A stretch of 64,000 nt of DNA from Asterias rubens (taxonomy: Eukaryota; Echinodermata; Asteroidea; Forcipulatida; Asteriidae): the NCBI RefSeq assembly GCF_902459465.1, contig NC_047083.1, positions 9,353,526 to 9,417,525 on the forward strand. The letters are read 5' to 3'. Shown one piece after another: positions 45,473-57,032 of the stretch; the stretch's first letter is position 1, and each line of letters opens with the position of its first letter. The notes under the pieces were generated by a model, which saw only the letters and a program-made list of their open reading frames with translations, was not told the DNA's origin and ran no database searches. The position numbers and the translations under genes are program-made.

Positions 45473-46267
45473 TTAAAGGCACTGGACAGGTTTGGTAATT
45501 ACTGTAAAAGACTGGTATTCGCACTTAGTGCATCCCATCCCAACACATACATAAAATAACAATTTAATCTGTTAAAAGGAACACGTTGCCTTGGATCGGA
45601 CGAGTTGGTCTATAAAAAGCGTTTGTAACCGTTTTTTATAAAATGCATTTGGTTGGAAAGATGTTTTAAAAGTAGAATACAATGATCCACACAAGTTTGT
45701 CTCGAAATTGCGTGGTTTTCCTTTTACTGTGCGAACTAACACGGTCGGCCATTTATGGGAGTCAACAACTCCCATAAATGGCCGACCGTGTTAGTCGACG
45801 AGGTAAAAGGAAAACCGTGCAATTGCGAGGCATGTTTGTGTGGATCATTGTATTCTACTTTTACAACATCTTTCTACTCATATGCATATTATAAAAAAGG
45901 GTTACAAACGTTTTTCATTCAAAGACCAACTCGTCCGATCCAAGGCAACGTGTTCCTTTAACATTGGGCTTAATAATTGGTCATCGAAGTTGCAAGAGAG
46001 AATAATGAATGAAATACTCCTTTGTTGTTGCATTACTTTGTGTGCTTTCAGATGCCTAAAAGGCTTCTGACCTGCAGTCTATAAAAAAATAATATCTCGA
46101 GTAAGAAATTACCCGCACAAAGACTATACGTTACATCAGAGGGAGCCATTTCTCACAATGTTTTGTACCAACAGCTCTCCATTGATCGTTACCAAGTAGG
46201 TTTATAATAATGCTAACAGTTATTTTGAGAAATTACCAAAAATACCAATAGTGTTCAGTGCCTTTAA
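45473..46267 (+). repeat. TTAA-1 element split by a TTAA-2 insertion
   Basis: TTAAAGGCACTGGACAGGTT start, GTGTTCAGTGCCTTTAA end; interrupted at 45572-45961. Confidence 0.85.
45572..45961. repeat. TTAA-2 palindromic element, full length, nested
   Basis: Arms AGGAACACGTTGCCTTGGAT to CATTTATGGGAGTC, centre AACAACT; TTAA at both edges. Sits inside a TTAA-1 copy. Confidence 0.9.
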
Positions 46268-46950
46268 TGACCCTTTGATAAGAAAGTTTTATGGAATTTC
46301 TCTTATGTCCCCATAGTTCTAAGCAGACGAAATGCTTTTAAAAGGTGGAAACAAGAAGAAGAAGAAAAAGGGAAAAAAATAACTTAATAAATCGAACTTG
46401 TTGTGCCATTCACTGTTTCATAAAATAATAGTGCCGTTGTCTAGATCGAAATAAACTAGTTTGTAAATAGGCATGTTCTTTAAAAAACGGTGAAATTATC
46501 ACATTGAAGCTCAAGCTATATGTCCATGTAAATGTTGGTCTCTTGTCATGTAACATTATTGAAACAAATTATTTTAAATTAGGGTGACCGGGGCACTAAG
46601 AAACATCAGGGATGTTTTGTTTGTAATGTTTTTGAAGTAATATTGTTAAATTCGTCTGACTCCGATGGCTGGCAAACAACATAATTCAATAATTTAAACA
46701 ACATTCCAAATTTCCAAAATACAACGTAAAAGTGATACAATAATTATTAGGAAATTTGCACAGCGTGTTATATGAGGGAGTACCCAATTTTATAATAATT
46801 ATGTAAAGTGCCCATTTAAACAGAAACACTAGTTTCACAAACATTGTTTGAAATTACTGAGTAATTTACATTAAAAAAAAAAGATGATACACAGGCAATA
46901 GTACTTGTGTCACTAGGAATTGTTCATGTTCCACCCCCTCCCCGATCTGC

Positions 46951-46981
46951 CCCGCCCCTAGTGAACAGATTGATGACGTCA
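46951..46981 (+). promoter_or_regulatory. GC box and CRE upstream of Ly6-like A
   Basis: CCCGCCCC (46951-46958) and a full palindromic TGACGTCA (46974-46981) lie 231-261 bases upstream of the start codon, typical of an Sp1/CREB proximal promoter. The start of transcription is not defined. Confidence 0.45.
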
Positions 46982-47211
46982 GCTGACAGGCGGGTACCCC
47001 GATCCCAACAATGAAAAGAAAGTTAAGACGGGTATCCTCCTTTCACTTTAGACTGGCACCCGTCTGTCAATGATCATAACAACTTTGTGATCAGTATTAG
47101 GTGAAAAGGAACTAGTCGTATTTACTCAACGTTGACGCACCGCCATGGAATTTTGAACAAAACGGAATTTTAATGTCGACATTTTATTCATTTTATTGAA
47201 GCTGTTTCATC

Positions 47212-47263
47212 ATGAAGTGGTTGACGTTCACCATTGTCGTTCTCATGTCTTGTATTAGTGTCT
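47212..47263 (+). CDS. Ly6-like A coding exon 1 (signal peptide)
   Basis: Seventeen codons plus one base; donor GTAAGT at 47264. Confidence 0.88.
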
Positions 47264-49615
47264 GTAAGTATTTCTAGTTTGATATTTAAGATTATTTCCA
47301 AAGGAGTCAAATGAAAAAGCCGAGGTTTTGATCGGAGTTGCAGTGAGTGTTTTTGATAAAAACACTCATTGCAAGTCACAGTGTGTGTGTGCTGTGTAAT
47401 AAGTGTGAGTGTGTGTTGTTTGCATACTGTACTATCTTGCTCGGGTATGATGATGACCAACAACAACTAACGTTCACAAAAGCAGATTAATTGATGTGTG
47501 GGAAGGGACCAAGATCAAACTAGAAATATCTAATTACAGTATAAAGACAGATTACATTTTTACAAGAATTAGAAGGAAGGGTTCAGAAAATGACAGACAA
47601 AAATAATATTAATTAATAAGTTTTTAGTAACGTTTACTTATGTAAAAAGTCAAACTCTTTTTGGAAAAGTTTCCGTATGGCGCCACCACTTTTTCATTCG
47701 CAATAAAATAATATAGTATCTAACTTACCTGATTGATATATCCCTTTTTGTAAAAATGAGTGAAAAAGTGGTGGCGCCATACGGAAAGTTATCCCTCTTT
47801 TTTATAAAAGTCCACACAACAAACACACCCACTTTTTCTCTCATACCTGCACTCACTTCAGGGACTCACTGTTAGTTACTCACTCAGTGCGTAGTGTTTC
47901 CATATCATGGCACCAACCTCTAAAAGATAATAGTAATACATTCATTTCAACATGTTCAATGAATGAAAAAGTGTTCACAATTGCAGGCTACGGACACTTT
48001 TCCTTTGTTTCGAGATAGATTGGCTGTCGTATCGGGAACTTGGGGCATATTATTACATGTCCTTTATTGGAATATTGCCGTGTCCCTCCCTTGTCGTAAA
48101 AGAAAGAAAGAAACAAACAAAATTAAACGATTTTCTAAGAAGGTTAACCGAATGTTGGTCCTTATTTCCATTTTTGCAACATTCCTCCTTAGTAGTTACA
48201 AACTAGACCCAGCCAGTAGAAACTGGGGCGCTGTTAGCCCCACTTGTGTAGCCAAGGCTAGCTGGTTAAAATCTAGTTAAAAACATTTATTTATGTTGAC
48301 CTTTAAGGCAGTGGACACTATTGGTATTAATTACTCAAAATAATTATCACCATAAAACCTTTCTTGATTACAAGTAATGGGGAGAGGTTGATAGTATAAA
48401 ACATTGTGAGAAACAGCGCCCTCTGAAGTGACGTAGTTTTCGAGAAAGAAGTTATTTTCCACGAATTTGATTTCGCGACCTCAAGTTTAGAATTTGAGGT
48501 CTGGAAATCAAGCATCAGAAAGCACACAACTTCGTGTGACAATTGTGTTATTTCTTTCATTATTATCTCGCAACTTCGACAACCGATTGAGCTCAAATTT
48601 TCACAGGTTTGTTATTTTATGCATATGTTGAGATACACCGACTGTGAAGACTAGTCTTTGACTCTTTGACCAATAGTGTCCTCTGTCTTTAAACATTGTC
48701 TACACTACAGTGACAGCCCTGGAGTGTTACTCATGTCGGAATTGCCCAGTGGATTTCAAGGACGACCGGACGGGGCCTGTTACGGAACAATGTCCACGTG
48801 AAGATCCAACAGTCAAGGTCAAGCTAGCCAGATGTAGCAAGCACGTTGAGAGAGATGGAAGTACGTATCAAATATATTACACACCAGAAATAGGGAGACC
48901 GCCAACATAGGGCTAGATGAATCAGTTGGTAGAGCGCCGGCACACAAAGGAAAATTGAATGGGACTTGAACCAACATCTAAAAATTGAGTGGGACTCGAA
49001 CCACCTGGGGAGGTCGTTGGTTCGAGTCCCATTAAATTTTCCTTTGTTCAGCCCAAAAATTAAATATACTTCATTATTAAAAGGGTTGGGTCCTTATTGT
49101 ACGATGCGACACTGTCCACAGATCTACATTAAACTTATGAACAAGATTTGAAGATAATGATGGTAGAAAGCTTGAACCCTTTAAAAGGAAAACGTTGCCT
49201 TGGATCGGTCGAGATGGTCTTTGAAAAGCATTTCCGTTTGTTATAAAATGCATGTAGTTTTTTGAGAAGTTCCCTTATTATTGTAAATTACTCAATTGTT
49301 TTTGATTATTTATTATGCAGAAATCATCTGAGGCTGCTCAATGGAACCCGAATGCACAAGTTTTTATTAATTTATGTAAACTATTCATATATTTTGATTA
49401 TTCATTATGCAGAAATCAACCGAGGCTGCTCATTGGAACCGGAGTGTACCACTCGCGAAATAATCAGCAAGTGCTCACATGAATGGAACATGGAAAACAC
49501 GCACGCGTGCGAGATCTGCTGCGAGGGCGACAGATGTAACGCGGCTACCATGGTAACTGTAAGCTCCGCCCTCTTTCTCACCGTGGGGGCGCTGTTGGGC
49601 CTGTACTATGCGTAA
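47212..49615 (+). CDS. Ly6/uPAR-type GPI-anchored protein A, 134 aa
   Basis: Small cell-surface protein of the Ly6/uPAR three-finger fold. Exons 47212-47263, 48711-48860 and 49413-49615 join with two phase 1 introns. Residues 1-17 are a signal peptide (MKWLTFTIVVLMSCISV). The mature part has twelve cysteines (23, 26, 29, 45, 59, 73, 79, 88, 100, 103, 104, 109), ending in CEICCEGDRCN, which matches the CC-x2-D-x-CN signature. After N110 a hydrophobic tail (SSALFLTVGALLGLYYA) follows with no charge after it, as in a GPI-attachment signal. It shares exon phases and cysteine order with the gene at 58,718-62,207. The N-terminal C-x2-C-x2-C triplet is unusual. A TTAA-1 element ends only 19 bases before exon 2. 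Ligand unknown. Confidence 0.88.
47338..47374. other. 17 bp hairpin in Ly6-like A intron 1
   Basis: TTGCAGTGAGTGTTTTT, two-to-three-base loop, near-exact complement (one G/T wobble). Confidence 0.7.
47671..47794 (-). repeat. hAT-like MITE, copy 2, with 8 bp target duplication
   Basis: GGAAAAGTTTCCGTATGGCG start, GCCATACGGAAAGTTATCC end; CTCTTTTT immediately precedes and follows it. Inverse to the copy at 40064. In Ly6-like A intron 1. Confidence 0.85.
48303..48692 (-). repeat. TTAA-1 element, full length
   Basis: Ends 19 bases before Ly6-like A exon 2, so the branch point and most of the polypyrimidine tract lie in or next to the transposon. Confidence 0.9.
48711..48860 (+). CDS. Ly6-like A coding exon 2
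   Basis: Opens with TGACAGCCCTGG after acceptor ACACTACAG and encodes TALECYSCRNCPVDF to VERDG. The donor GTACGT at 48861 leaves phase 1. Confidence 0.88.
48906..49047 (+). repeat. tRNA-promoter hairpin repeat
   Basis: A-box-like TCAGTTGGTAGAGCGCCGG and B-box GGTTCGAGTCCC, plus inverted CAAAGGAAAATT..GGGACTTGAACCAAC arms. In Ly6-like A intron 2. Confidence 0.6.
49181..49258 (+). repeat. TTAA-2 one-end fragment
   Basis: TTAAAAGGAAAACGTTGCCT to TTATAAAATGCATG, then truncated. Confidence 0.8.
49302..49357 (+). pseudogene. Decoy duplicate of Ly6-like A exon 3 acceptor and exon start
   Basis: TTGATTATTTATTATGCAG followed by about 37 bases matches the real acceptor and start of exon 3 (49394-49449) with few changes, then ends. 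If spliced in phase, the second full codon is TGA, so use of this site would truncate the protein. Confidence 0.75.
49413..49615 (+). CDS. Ly6-like A coding exon 3 and stop
   Basis: Acceptor TTCATTATGCAG; encodes INRGCSLEPEC to the CCEGDRCN signature and the GPI tail; TAA at 49613-49615. A truncated copy of its start lies just upstream (49302-49357). Confidence 0.9.
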
Positions 49616-49887
49616 TTGTCTCCTTGGGGCGATTTCACAAAGACCTACGATTGATCTTAACTGCAAATCAATCAGAGTTGCTTAGTAAAGTGTGATGTCA
49701 CAATACAAATCTCTTTGTCTTACGATGGATTTTATTGCTTTGTGAAATCGAACCCAGCTATTTTTATGGAAAAGTTAATAATTGTTTCTTCAAAGTTCCA
49801 CGGACAGTCCAAGATGAGTAATAATAATAATATTGTCACACTAATATTACAGCATTTGAAAGACATACCTCAGGCCAGTCAATCAAA

Positions 49888-49893
49888 ATAAAT
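49888..49893 (+). terminator. Candidate poly(A) signal of Ly6-like A
   Basis: AATAAA 273 bases past the stop; 49,630-49,755 in between is a dispersed repeat also seen at 59,160-59,275. Confidence 0.4.
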
Positions 49894-50184
49894 CAAAAGA
49901 AATTTATCAAGCGCCAAAATTAAAAGTTTGCTTTAACGCCTTAAGTTAAGGCGCTGATGTATGGGCACAAACAGGAGAAACGTTATTGATGAAACACCTC
50001 CTGAAACAGGTGAGCTTTCAGGAGTGTATTGAATGTATGCAGTGAGGTGGTATCTCTGATGTATTCTGGAAGTTTAACACTGGACTCGAGCCAGTGTTTT
50101 TAGAAGCGGACCAGTAAACTCGGAGCAAAGCTCTGTGGTCTAGTGTTTTTCAATTGAATAGTAGTAGGTTGCCACGGAATCACC

Positions 50185-50519
50185 TTAAAGACACTGGACA
50201 CTATTGGTAATTGTAAAAGACTAGTCTTCTCACTTGGTGTATCTCAACATAATGCATAAAATAAGAAACCTGTGAAAATTTGAGCTACATCGATCGTCAA
50301 AGTTGCCAGATATTTCTGAAAGAAAAAACACCCTTGTCTCACCATGGTCACATGAAGTTGTGTGCTTTCAGATGCTTGATTTCAATTTCTCAAAAACTAC
50401 GTCGTTTCAGAGGACGCTGTTTCTCACAATGTTTTATACTCCCAATTACTCATAATCAAGAAAGGTTTTATGATAATAATTATTTTGAGTAATTACCAAT
50501 AAGTGTCCACTGCCTTTAA
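50185..50519 (+). repeat. TTAA-1 element lacking the central inverted repeat
   Basis: TTAA at both edges; jumps from GATGCTTGATTTC to TCTCAAAAACTACG. Confidence 0.85.
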
Positions 50520-51136
50520 AAGGATGCGACTTTCTATTTTATTACTTGATAACTTATTGTGTGTACATTTTTGTAACTTTATATCCTGCTTTTTCTACGT
50601 CCAAAAGAGTGTACATATTCAAAAAGTGGGTTTTCAATGTTTTATATTAATTTGGATCGGAGCGATATTTTAATACTTTTCAGTACTTTAAACAGGGTTA
50701 ACGCTAACTTTTCTTGAGATTGAGATTTGCTGCTCCTTCAAACGTTCCCCACAACTTTACAGGATTGGGGATTGAAGTATCCTTTGCAAACTAAAACCAG
50801 ATCTTTGACGTCTCTTGGAGATTCCAGCCCTGAGCCAAACAAAAAAATATTTTAGATTTTGCTTTGGGTACTTTCATTAGCCCTTTGAGATATGGTTGTC
50901 ACAAGAGGGCGCTGTTTGGATTTATCAGTTTGAGTGTTGAGTGAGTTTTGAATGTGTACTGAAAGTGAAACTTATCCTCAAAATTGAGGAAGTATTTGTA
51001 TTTTTGACCTTGCAAACAATTGAGGCTGTTTTGTTGAATGTTTTTGATACTATGTGCACAGGATCCTGTATTTCCTGAAATATTGAGTAAAATCAACATT
51101 CAAATGCTGGTTTCCTTTGAACTTCTATATAGAGAC

Positions 51137-51521
51137 TTAAAGGCAGTGAACACTATTGGTAATTGTCAAAGACTAGCCTTCACAGTTGGTGTATCTCAAC
51201 ATAATTATGCATAACATTTATTATAACAAACCTATGAAAATTTGAGCTCAATCGGTCATCGAACTTGCGAGACAATAAGGAAAGAAAAAAAACACCCTTG
51301 TCACATGAAGTTGTGTGTGTTTAGATGGTCGATTTCGAGACCTCAAGTTCTAAATCTGAGGTCTCGAAATCAAATTACTTCTTTCTCGAAAACTATGGCA
51401 CTTCAGAGGGAGCCGTTTCTCACAATGTTTTATACCATCAACCTCTCCCCATTACTCGTCGCCAAGAAAGGTTTTATGCTTATAGTTATGAGTAATTACC
51501 AATAGTGGCCACTGCCTTTAA
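51137..51521 (+). repeat. TTAA-1 element, full length
   Basis: TTAAAGGCAGTGAACACTAT start, GTGGCCACTGCCTTTAA end. Confidence 0.9.
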
Positions 51522-52287
51522 AGGTAGTAAAGGGTCATAGACCATTGTGGACTTTAGTTTAAAACTATTTGACAATTAGTGCATTATAGAAACTGAATTT
51601 GACCAGGAACTCTTTTTATATGCGTGAAGAGAATCATGTAGGCTATGTAATTGAGTGAACACAGAAATTAAGTACATTGAGTACGTGTAAATATAGTTTT
51701 TAGTGCTGTAGAAACTTGTTTTGCTTTCACAAGCTTTTTTTCTACAGGGTACGTTTTTAAATAGCATTCATAAGTTATTACATAGGGTGGAGGTTTTATA
51801 AAAACAAAATAAAGAGGCTGTATTCATTTTATACTATAAAATAAAAATAAAACTCTCCAAAGTTGTCTGTATTTCTTTTTTGTTATCTATAGTTTCGTCT
51901 CATTCGTTCTGTTTTGTACATAAGGGCAGAACATTTCATGAAGCTGTTAAGCAGAAAATTCTGCTTACAAAAAATCTTTTCTAGGAAGAAGTAAGTGAGG
52001 CAGCAGTCACAACAGTGTGAACTTAATGTAATTTTGGGTGGTCACCTGATTCGGCTAGCAACACTTTTCTGAGTTATATGTGCTTAGCACGTTTTTGTGC
52101 TTATAACAAGCTTTATGGACTTGAGCCTTGACCATGCACCCTCTTGTGAAAGCTACAGGAAAGTCTTGAGCCAAGACTAGTCTGCAATAATGTGGTGAAT
52201 GGATCTACATCTTCCACAGTTAACCCTCCTACTTCTAACCAGCCATTCAATATCAACCATTGTGGGTTTTGAAGAGCCAGTTTTTGC

Positions 52288-52450
52288 CAGTGTCGCATGC
52301 AATTATGTCCTCTATGCAATACTATCCGGAGGACATTATTGCATATGCAATAATGTCCGCCAGACGGTTTTGCATATGCAATCGTGTCCGTCCGGACGCC
52401 GTGCATAATGCGATTGTGTCCGCCCGGACACATTTGCATATGCAGTTGTC
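52288..52450 (-). repeat. PAL family, right-half fragment
   Basis: Four palindromic modules with GCATATGCAA spacing, e.g. ATTGCATATGCAATAATGTC. Confidence 0.85.
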
Positions 52451-52871
52451 TAATTAATTTAGGTAGACAATCAAAATCGGCTAAGACTTTTTCTGATGTC
52501 GTAAAGTAGGTTTCAATCACTTGCACGTGTTACTTCTATCTGTCTAGTTCGTGTGAGAATGATTTATTGATGAGAGCGCACCCTCTTGTGATAGTAACAG
52601 GGGAGTCTTGAACCACGCAAGACATTATGGCAATACTATTCTGCATGCAATGATGTGAATATTATGTGGTGAATGAATCTACAGAAAATAGACAAATTAG
52701 CTGTGCCAACTGCTTACCAACCCAAAGGACCTATAGTGGTTTTATGCCAAAAATAGTTAGTCTGTTTGATATAAGCTAATTGTGAAAGATTTTAAATCTT
52801 TCGCATTATTTTTAAGACCACACTGAGAGCATGCAGTCAATGAGATCTTTCAGACATAGTAAAAGTCGGTT

Positions 52872-52946
52872 TAAAGGCACTATTCGCACTAGTCTATTGG
52901 TAATTACTCAAAATAACTGTTAGCATAACAAGCAATGGAGAGCTGG
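52872..52946 (-). repeat. TTAA-1 left-end fragment
   Basis: TTTAAAGGCACTATTCGCAC to AATGGAGAGCTGG, then joined to a foldback-family end. Confidence 0.7.
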
Positions 52947-52966
52947 GCCCAATTTCATAGAGCTGC

Positions 52967-53360
52967 TTAAAGACACTGGACACTATTGGTAATTGTCAAA
53001 GACCAGTCTTCTTACTTGGTGTATCCCAACATGTATGCATAAAATAACAAACTTGTTAAAAATGTGAGCTCAATTGGTCGTCGAGTTTGCGAGATAATAA
53101 TGAAAGAAAAAACACCCGTGTCACACGAAGCTGTGTGTTTTCAGATGCTTGATTTCTTCGAGACCTCAAAATCTAATTGTGAGGTCTCGAAATCAAAATC
53201 GTGGAAAATTGCTTCTTTCTCGAAAACTACGTTCTTTCAGAGGGAGCCATTTCTCATAATGTTTTATACCATCAACCTCTCCTCATTACTTGTCACCAAG
53301 TAAGGTTTTATGCTAATAACTATTTTGAGTAACTACCAATAGTGTCCTCTGCCTTTTTAA
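52967..53360 (+). repeat. TTAA-1 element, full length
   Basis: TTAAAGACACTGGACACTAT start, GTGTCCTCTGCCTTTTTAA end. Confidence 0.9.
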
Positions 53361-53410
53361 GTAAAATAACATGCTTCAGTAGAAACATCCTTGCTTTAGT
53401 AAAATCAAAA

Positions 53411-54236
53411 TATCGGTGTCGCATGCAATTATGCAATACTATCCGGAGGACATAATTGCATATGCAATAATGTCCGCCGGACGGTTTTGCATATGCAATC
53501 GTGTCCGCCCGGACGCTGCTGCATAATGCAATTGTATTTGCCCAGACACATATGCATATGCAGTTGTGTCCGCCCCGTGCAAAACCATCCAAGTTCTAAA
53601 TCTGCGTTCTCGAAATCAAATTAGTGGAAAATTACTTCTTTCTCGAAAACTATGGCACTTCAGAGGGAGCCGTTTCTCACAATGTTTTATACCATTAACC
53701 TCTCCCCATTACTCGTCACCAAGAAAGGTTTTATGGTAATAATTATTTCTACGAATTTGATTTCGAGACCTCAGATTTAGAACTTGTGGTCTCGAAGTCA
53801 ACCATCTAAACGCACACAACTGCGTGTGACAAGGGTGTTTTTTTCTTTCATTAGTATCTCATAAGTTCGATGTCCAATTGAGTTCAAATTTTCACAGGCT
53901 TGTTATTTTATGCATATGTTGAGATACACCAACTGTGAAGTATAGAGGTAAATTAAACGCACTTGGTCGACGGAACACGTTTGCCATTTTATTTTACAAG
54001 CATGTCATGAATGACATGGGAAATGTTCGGCTGTCGGGTATTCGCTGCAATCATAAAATACGTGAATATTCATGCAGCATATTATAGGTAGATTCAATGA
54101 TGCACGCTCGCTTAAGCGCGCACATACCTGTACAGTCATGTACATGTCCGCCCTGGACACGATTGCATATGCAAAAGTGTCCGGAACGGACAGTATTGCA
54201 TGGCGGACCCAATTGCATCTGACACCGGCTAAGAGA
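53411..54236 (-). repeat. PAL family element split by TTAA-1 matter
   Basis: Right half at 53411-53590 and left half at ~53950-54236, both in minus orientation; 53590-53943 between them is two TTAA-1 halves joined tail to tail. Confidence 0.75.
53590..53943. repeat. Chimeric TTAA-1 insertion
   Basis: A plus-oriented left part (to TTTTATGGTAATAATTATTT) joined to a minus-oriented right part (from ACGAATTTGATTTCGAGACC). Neither has the TTAA outer end. Confidence 0.7.
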
Positions 54237-54396
54237 CTCAACTCATAATTATTATGCTAAGTAAACAACAGCTAAATACCAGTCACAAGCAATATATGGC
54301 ATGACAATTTTGGCCAGCAACCTGTGAAAAATAAGCAAGCTATTTTCGTGCTTAAGCAATTTTATTTGCTTAAGCAGCTCTATGAAATTGGCCCAT

Positions 54397-54711
54397 AGTG
54401 TTGATAGTGCCACTGTGAGAAACGGCTCCTCTGCAACGTTGGTTTGAGAACGAAGTAATTTCTCACTAAAAATATATTTGAATAGAATGCGAGACATCAA
54501 CTGTGCAAACTCGAAATCGAGCATATGAAAGCACCCAACTTGCGTGGCAAGGGTGTTTTTTCTTCCATTATTCACTCGCAACTCCGACGACCAAATAAGC
54601 ACAAATTTTCACAAGCTGTTTGTTATTTTATGCATTATGTTAGATACACCAACTGGGAACAGCCAATACTACGTGTTTTGGTAACTCAGCAAAAGGTGTC
54701 AATGCCCTTAG
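54397..54711 (-). repeat. TTAA-1 element, degenerate
   Basis: GTTGATAGTGCCACTGTGAG to GGTGTCAATGCCCTTA; older subfamily. Confidence 0.7.
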
Positions 54712-54964
54712 TGTACAAGGTCAACTCTTAAGAAGGTTGCAACCCATGACGTCAGATGTTTACTATAAACGGCCACTTAGTCTGGAGTTATCAAGCGGAC
54801 ATGTTCACGGATCAGTGAATAAAAAATAAAACAAATAAATACCCTTGGATTTTGCACCCATTGTGTTTATCAATGTGATACGAATAACACATACGAAAAC
54901 ATTTGTTAAGCTCAGATGTCGGTAACGTACAGAAATGTTTTTGCTGGCAGTGTAAGCACTTTAT

Positions 54965-55366
54965 TTAATCTACATTATACATAAACTGACAAACCTGTAG
55001 AAGTTTGGTTTGAGATCTACCGACCATCTGGGTCACGAACAAAATAGTGAAAAAACAATTACACATATTTCTTATGACATTATATAGATTTAAAACAAAT
55101 GAATAAAACGCTCACTGCGCAATAAACTCCAAACGGAAGTTCTGTGCTTTCATATGCTTTAATTCTAGACCTCAAAATCTAAATCCGAGGTCTCGAAATC
55201 AAAATCGCATAACATTATTTCTTTCTCGAAAACTACGTCACTTCAGAGGGAGCCGTTTCTCACAATGTTTTATACTACCAACCTCTCCTCATAACTTGTT
55301 ACCTAGTAAGGTTTTATGATAATAATTATTTTGAGTAGTTACCAATAGTGTCCACTGCTTTTAATT
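54965..55366 (+). repeat. TTAA-1 element, left part degenerate
   Basis: Right half well preserved from GACCTCAAAATCTAAATCCG to GTCCACTGCTTTTAA. Confidence 0.75.
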
Positions 55367-55490
55367 AACAATAAATAATCGGTGAAAATCTAATTTCATG
55401 AGGTGATCGTGAGACATAATTGCCGAAAATCTAGAGCGGTATGTCCACGCAGGAAGAATAATGATATATTGGGATAATATAATAATATGC

Positions 55491-55877
55491 TAAAGGCAGT
55501 GGACACTATTGGTAATAACTCAAAATAACTATTAGCATAAAACCTTACTTGATAACGAGTAATTGGGAGAGGTTGATAGTATAAAACATTGTGAGAAACG
55601 GCTCCCTCTGAAGTGACGTTGTTTTCGAGAAAGAAGTAATTTTCCACGAATTTGATTTCGAGAACTCAAGTTTAGAATTTTGAGGTCTCGAAATCAAGCA
55701 TCTGAAAGCACACAACTTCATGTGACAAGGGTGTTTTTTCTTACATTTTCATCTCGCAACTTCGACGACCAATCGAGCTCAAATTTTCACTGGTTTGTTA
55801 TTTTATGCATAATGTTGAGATACACCAACTGTGAAGACTAGTCTTTGACAATTACCAATAGTGTCCAGTGTCTTTAA
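55491..55877 (-). repeat. TTAA-1 element, full length
   Basis: CTAAAGGCAGTGGACACTAT start (left TTAA mutated), GTGTCCAGTGTCTTTAA end. Confidence 0.9.
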
Positions 55878-56774
55878 ATTTGCATCATATTTGAACACAC
55901 AATCTGAGAAACGTTTCTGACAGTAACGTGTCTCATTTTTTTCAAAAAAATTGGGATAGAAATTGATGTATTTTTTGTCATAACCACATTACTTCGAATA
56001 TCGCAAGATAGGGATTTGGAATTTCTTAAAAACAATGGCGAAAACCGGACCATCATATGCAAATTTCAGATATTGCGGAAAAAAGGGACAACATATTACT
56101 TGTCTATGTAATTCATCGTTTCTACATCAGTCTTTGGTATGTGTTCCTGCCGAATTCCCAAATAGACATTCCTGCAATTTTCTCATCATTTTTGTAAGTT
56201 TTAGAAACCGTGCATTACATATACAGCTTAGGGGAACCCCCCTACTTGAGCACGCAATAGCGCCCACGTCCCGGATGTGTGGTATACAAAGAAGAGATGC
56301 GACCAATCAAAATGCAGCACGTGAAAGGACGCTGAGCCTAAATGGTTTGATTGGTTGGTCTACAAAGAAAGCTGGTGGATTTCTCATTATTTAAAGGAGA
56401 TGTCTTGTACGAATCTTAATATACCCTTGTAAAAGAAAAGGGAAAACAAAAATAGAACTTGGGCCACTTTAAGGTACTGGACTCCTTTGGAAATAGTTCA
56501 GTATCACAGAATATTATTCTTACTTGGTGTCAATCGAATCAGGCGCATCATGAACAATCTTTTTTTTTTTTTGGTGGGGGGGGGGTGGGTTGAGATATCA
56601 AACAAAGATAAAACTCTTCGCTTATCAATATTAGTACCAAATGTCTTAAGGTTATTCTCATGCATCTGTCTTTAGCTTGTTTAGGGGGCCACTTTGTGTT
56701 TCGTGGCTCCCGGGGCTGGATGTGTGCCCTAACATCTACAGCATTTTTCTAGTGTTTTAAAATACTTATCCGCT

Positions 56775-57032
56775 ATCGAAATTTGGCGAGGGGGTATTTT
56801 GGGGACGTAGTTGAAGTCATGGGGGGCAAGTAGTAAAATCGGACGTGAAGTAAACGTTTTAAAATAATTGTTCACTTTATGCAGATTACTTGCAAGTCTT
56901 GTGACTAAAGATTTACATAAAATGAATAATTATTATAAAACGTTTACTTGACGTCCCGGGATTTCTGCAAACTACTTGCAAACCATGACTTCAACTACGT
57001 TCCCAAAATACCCCCTTGCCAAATTTCGCTAA
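56775..57032. repeat. Foldback element with AAATTTGGC..AGGGGGTATTTTGGG arms
   Basis: Arms of about 90 bases (TAGTTGAAGTCATGG, GTAAACGTTTTA) with several mismatches. Confidence 0.75.

Noticed and set aside
47963-48280. 105-codon open frame in Ly6-like A intron 1
   Set aside because: No domain, no splice sites around it, and it lies within a defined intron.
56035-56394. 119-codon plus-strand open frame upstream of Ly6-like B
   Set aside because: No recognisable domain, signal peptide or splice connection; composition looks random.
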